Shown piece after piece: positions 61,101 to 64,000 of a stretch of 64,000 nt of DNA. The DNA lies in the NCBI GenBank assembly GCA_039545315.1, contig BCIM01000009.1, positions 124,001 through 188,000 on the forward strand, read 5' to 3'. The stretch comes from Kondoa malvinella. Taxonomy: Eukaryota > Basidiomycota > Agaricostilbomycetes > Agaricostilbales > Kondoaceae. How positions within the stretch are numbered: position 1 is the first letter of the stretch; every line of letters starts with the position of its first letter. The position numbers and the translations under genes were made by a program. The notes under the pieces are model-generated. The model was not told the origin of the DNA, did not search any database, and saw only the letters and a list, made by a program, of their open reading frames with translations.

Positions 61101-62764
61101 TGTGAGCGCTATCGCTGGCGGGGAGATGCTTTTACTGACCAGGATGATCATAGGTCGGCGAAATCGCTCAAGCCACTACCAGTATCCGGTCGGCCGTGTC
61201 AGCTCGGCTAGACATCATTCCTCTACACGCCAGCTTGCCTTCAGTCGATCAGATGAGAGCTTTCGGGCCTGGCAGGAACGGGCGCAAAGTGATCATATCG
61301 ACTCCAGTGGCCGAAACATCGTTGACTATCGAGGATGTCGTGTGCGTCGTGGACACTGGAAAGGTCAAAGAGACTAGATATGATCCTGCAAGCAATCTCA
61401 GCAAGCTCGAAGAAGTATGGACATCGCGGGCAAGCGGAAAGCAACGCCGCGGACGTGCTGGTCGCGTACGCGAGGGAGAGTAAGCAAGATTACTACAGCG
61501 ACAGGGCTAGAGCTGACATAGTGGTTCAGCTGCTATAAGCTGTACACCAAATGGACAGAAACGCACAAGATGGTCGAGCACACAATACCGGAGATTCAAA
61601 GAACGCCTTTAGAACAGGTCGTACTTTCCGTAAAGGCTTCAAAGCAAGCAGGCACCGATGTGCAAACATATCTTGGCCAGTTGATCAGTCCTCCGAACGT
61701 TCAAGCCATCACTGGCGCGCTAGCGGCATTGATCACTATCGGCGCAATCGAGCGGGAAGGCTCTCAAGGAGTAACACCACTTGGTCGCATCCTGTCAAAT
61801 ATACCAGTAGACTTGCGACTCGGCAAGATGCTTGTCCTGGGCGTCTGCTTCAAGGCTCTAGAATCGGTTTGCTACATGACGGCCATGCTATCGAGCAAAC
61901 CCTTATTCCTCACCATGATCGACAAGCGGGAAGAGACTCGAGCTGCGAGAGCGACCTTTGAGACAGGCAACAGCGATCTGTTGACTGATCTGCAAGCCTT
62001 GCGCGGTGCTTTGCTGGCTGGTGAAGAAAGCAAGAGCGGACTTCGAGGCTTCTGCGAATCTGTCAGTACTTCCCCCTAATCTAGAACCAGGTTACTCACG
62101 TGCGGCACATATATAGCATTCGATGAACTACTTCTCTATTGTCGACATTAAGAAGCTGGCGTTCGAGTACTTCACTGCCTTACAATCATGCGACCTCTTA
62201 CCGTACAAAGCAAGACTTTCCTCGCCCGAATTGAATACGCACGGCCAAAACCAGCCGTTACTGAAAGCAATCATCTTCGGCGGGACGAACAATCTGGCCA
62301 GAGCCAAGCTACCAGAAGCGCGATATGAGGAACGATCTTCTGGTGCTGTTCAAACCGACATATCGTCGCGCGAGCTCAAATACTTCGATGAAACTGGAAG
62401 AGTCTTCGTACACCCCTCAAGCATAATGTTCCAGGCTACCAAGATCAGATCTGGGTTCCTTACCTGGGTGAACAAGCAGATCACGACTAAACCGTTCTTG
62501 CGAGATTGCGCCGAAGTCGGGCACTGGCCAATCCTCTTGCTTGGGACCATAAAGATGAACACCGAAGCGCACGGAATAGTTCTGGAGAATCAAATGCGCA
62601 TGCGATGTTGGAATCGCATCGGTTATCTGAGCGCAGCGCTGAGACGGTTGCTGGCAGCGGAACTGGAGCAGATGTTCGAGCAGCCATCCACTGCGGCTAG
62701 CGGAGGGCAGCTCAGTGCTGTTATAGAGACGATGTTACAGCTGATAGAGCTCGATGGCGCTTGA
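58161..62764 (+). CDS. DExH-box RNA helicase (Ucp12/DHX57-like)
   Basis: About ten exons encode ~1350 aa. The N-terminus is basic (MAKGKTSSKPTPAPIPEVAA). The block LLNEHCQKRGWDRPIVDAKR follows, as in DHX29/DHX57 relatives. A UBA-like helical part comes next, then an RWD segment (EEEAAALESIYADRFKDLGD). The helicase core has motif I GETGSGKTTQVP, motif II DEVHERSVD (split by an intron at DE|VHER), motif III LMSATIQ, motif V STPVAETSLTIED and motif VI QRRGRAGR. HA2 (IPEIQRTPLEQVVLSVKA; LGRILSNIPVDLRLGKMLVL) and OB-fold parts follow. An apparent in-frame TAG near 58521 disappears when the intron at about 58474-58523 (GTTCGT...ATATAG) is removed. Likely role in translation or RNA metabolism. The stop lies 11 bp from that of the convergent Brh2 gene. 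Confidence 0.88.
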
Positions 62765-62775
62765 TAATGGACAAT

Positions 62776-64000
62776 TTAGCCAGCTCTGACTATCCATTTC
62801 GAGCCTCTGTTTGTCGAAAGGAAGATCTCGCCCTCTTTGGCATTATGCCGGCTCCAGCCAGAGGTGCGCACAGGACGTGCATTGGTCACCTGCGTGTATA
62901 TATCAGCCTTGAATGCCAAATTCTGTACGAGTGATCTACCCAATAGCGCGTTCCTTCGACCAGAGCGTTCTCGCCCATTGATAGCACGTCATACACCGTG
63001 ATCTGCGCTTCCATGCCATAATCACTTGCTTTCGTATCGCGGGTTCTGACAACGCGGAACGATCTGACGTTGCGAGATGGACAGAGTTCCTGCAAAGTAC
63101 CGTCAACCAAGCGATACAGGCTGTAGTACAAGCTGTTTACCTCGACTTCTCGTCCAACATCTTCTCGCATTGTCTCTTGGAGCACTTTGCTTTGGTGCAG
63201 AGCGGATTGAGAAGCCGAGATCAGCTGTGGTCGCGAAAGCGTGATTCTCGCTAGCTTGCGCTCTCCAGTAGCCTGAAGCTGGTCCACCAGGTCATCACCA
63301 TCAACTGTTTGAGTTGTCAGCTGCATTCGACCACCTTCTCGCATTGCTCACTCGATGTTTCTTCATCCATTGAAGAGACACGACCGAGATCGGCAATGCC
63401 AGCAGTTTCAGCCAGGTGCTCTGCAAGTTCCACAAGTCTGGAGACAGTATTCTGGCATGTCTCAAGAGCGGTTTCATATGCCCGAGTGCGAGTTCGCTGT
63501 CACCATACGAATCAGCTCGGTCCGGCTTGTTTTGTGGCAAAGGCGTACCTCATAGTCGACCTGCCGCTGTACTTCCTCCTTCTCATCCCAAGGCGGAACT
63601 TCTCTTGGATCTTTGCCCGCTTCGCTATAGCCTATTGGGTAGATGCGAACGATGGTCAGATCCAGTAAAGTAGCGACTCCGCCTTCTGGTGATAAGGAGC
63701 GCAAAGACGCAACGTAGATCTGTTTCTGGAACCCTAGCTTGGCGTCCCAGTCTGTCAGAGAGGAAGAATTGCTTGAGATGGTCAACACGGATGAATTGGC
63801 CGCTTCGAGCACATCGCTTGCTTCTCGAGTGACGTCCAGCTGACAAACGATCAGTCTCATTCACTTGAATAAGCTCGAGACTGTACCTTTGCCCCAGTGA
63901 TAGCGATCTTTGAACCGACCGCCAGCTTGCCTCGCTTTGCAGCATGTTCCAGCACAATATCAGCTTTCACACCGATCCTATACCAACCGTCCGACATCTC
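62776..64000 (-). CDS. BRH2: Brh2/BRCA2 homologue, C-terminal part (5' beyond window)
   Basis: The frame enters from the right edge with LTDGWYRIG-like sequence (SDGWYRIGVKADIVLEHAAK). It continues RGKLAVGSKIAITGAK, which is BRCA2 OB1, then SSSLTDWDAKLGFQKQIYVA and VATLLDLTIVRIYPIGY. A helical tower-like insert follows (TALETCQNTVSRLVELAEHL). The downstream OB sequence reads DVGREVEVNSLYYSLYRLVD, and the end is TNARPVRTSGWSRHNAKEGE...STNRGSKWIVRAG. Introns lie near 63844-63889, 63501-63550, 63306-63352 and 62890-62938. BRCA2 proteins bind single-stranded DNA through these OB folds and load Rad51. The Rad51-binding BRC repeats must lie upstream, outside the window. Confidence 0.88.

Overview
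This is a gene-dense stretch of a fungal nuclear genome, most likely from a basidiomycete. Nearly every gene is split by short introns (about 42-80 nt, GT...AG, with CTAAC/CTAAT-type branch points). Intergenic gaps are often only tens to a few hundred bases. A BRCA2-type (Brh2) gene with OB folds sits at the right end, and that family is largely missing from ascomycete yeasts. A placement in Pucciniomycotina is a guess and was not tested. All gene models were assembled by hand from reading frames, splice sites and family motifs. Exon arithmetic was fully checked for the Mdm1, Sro7, Sin3 and Set3 models; the others are approximate.

Left part (1-12137). A broken gene for a HAT-repeat (SART3/Rna14-like) protein runs into an open-reading fragment that encodes only the C-terminal swivel domain of aconitase. 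This chimera is bracketed by two diverged copies of a ~190-bp direct repeat. Then come an Mdm1/Snx13-type sorting nexin (+) and, convergent to it, a Lgl/tomosyn/Sro7-type exocytosis regulator (-) with an 8-nt microexon.

Middle part (12301-31559). An RBAP48/Msi1-type WD40 histone chaperone is followed by a small one-TM protein, a 90-aa Q/P/M-rich protein predicted to end in a CaaX prenylation box, a small disordered ORF, a long disordered basic protein and an LRR-like protein. Next are the cytochrome bc1 hinge subunit Qcr6 and, back to back with it (46 bp between start codons), a PP4 regulatory subunit (Psy4/PPP4R2). The Sin3 co-repressor and a cysteine-poor hydrophobic secreted protein close this part.

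Right part (33173-64000). The order is an alcohol dehydrogenase, an FBXO21-like F-box/YccV protein, the mitochondrial translation GTPase Guf1 (LepA), spindle checkpoint Mad2, an importin-13/Kap122-type karyopherin, a DEDDy 3'-5' exonuclease, an HNH_2 nuclease-like protein, Set3 (PHD+SET), an F-box-like protein, Tdp1, an Ucp12/DHX57-like DExH RNA helicase, and the C-terminal part of Brh2/BRCA2, which leaves the window at its 5' side.

Most of the window is ordinary housekeeping content: chromatin (Msi1, Sin3, Set3), DNA repair (Tdp1, Brh2, exonuclease), trafficking and mitochondria. I did not find a new defence or mobile system. The items most worth a second look are the HAT-aconitase chimera with its flanking repeats, the small CaaX protein, the secreted protein with possible Kex2 sites, and the unusual splicing: four apparent GC-AG introns and exons of 8, 10 and 13 nt.
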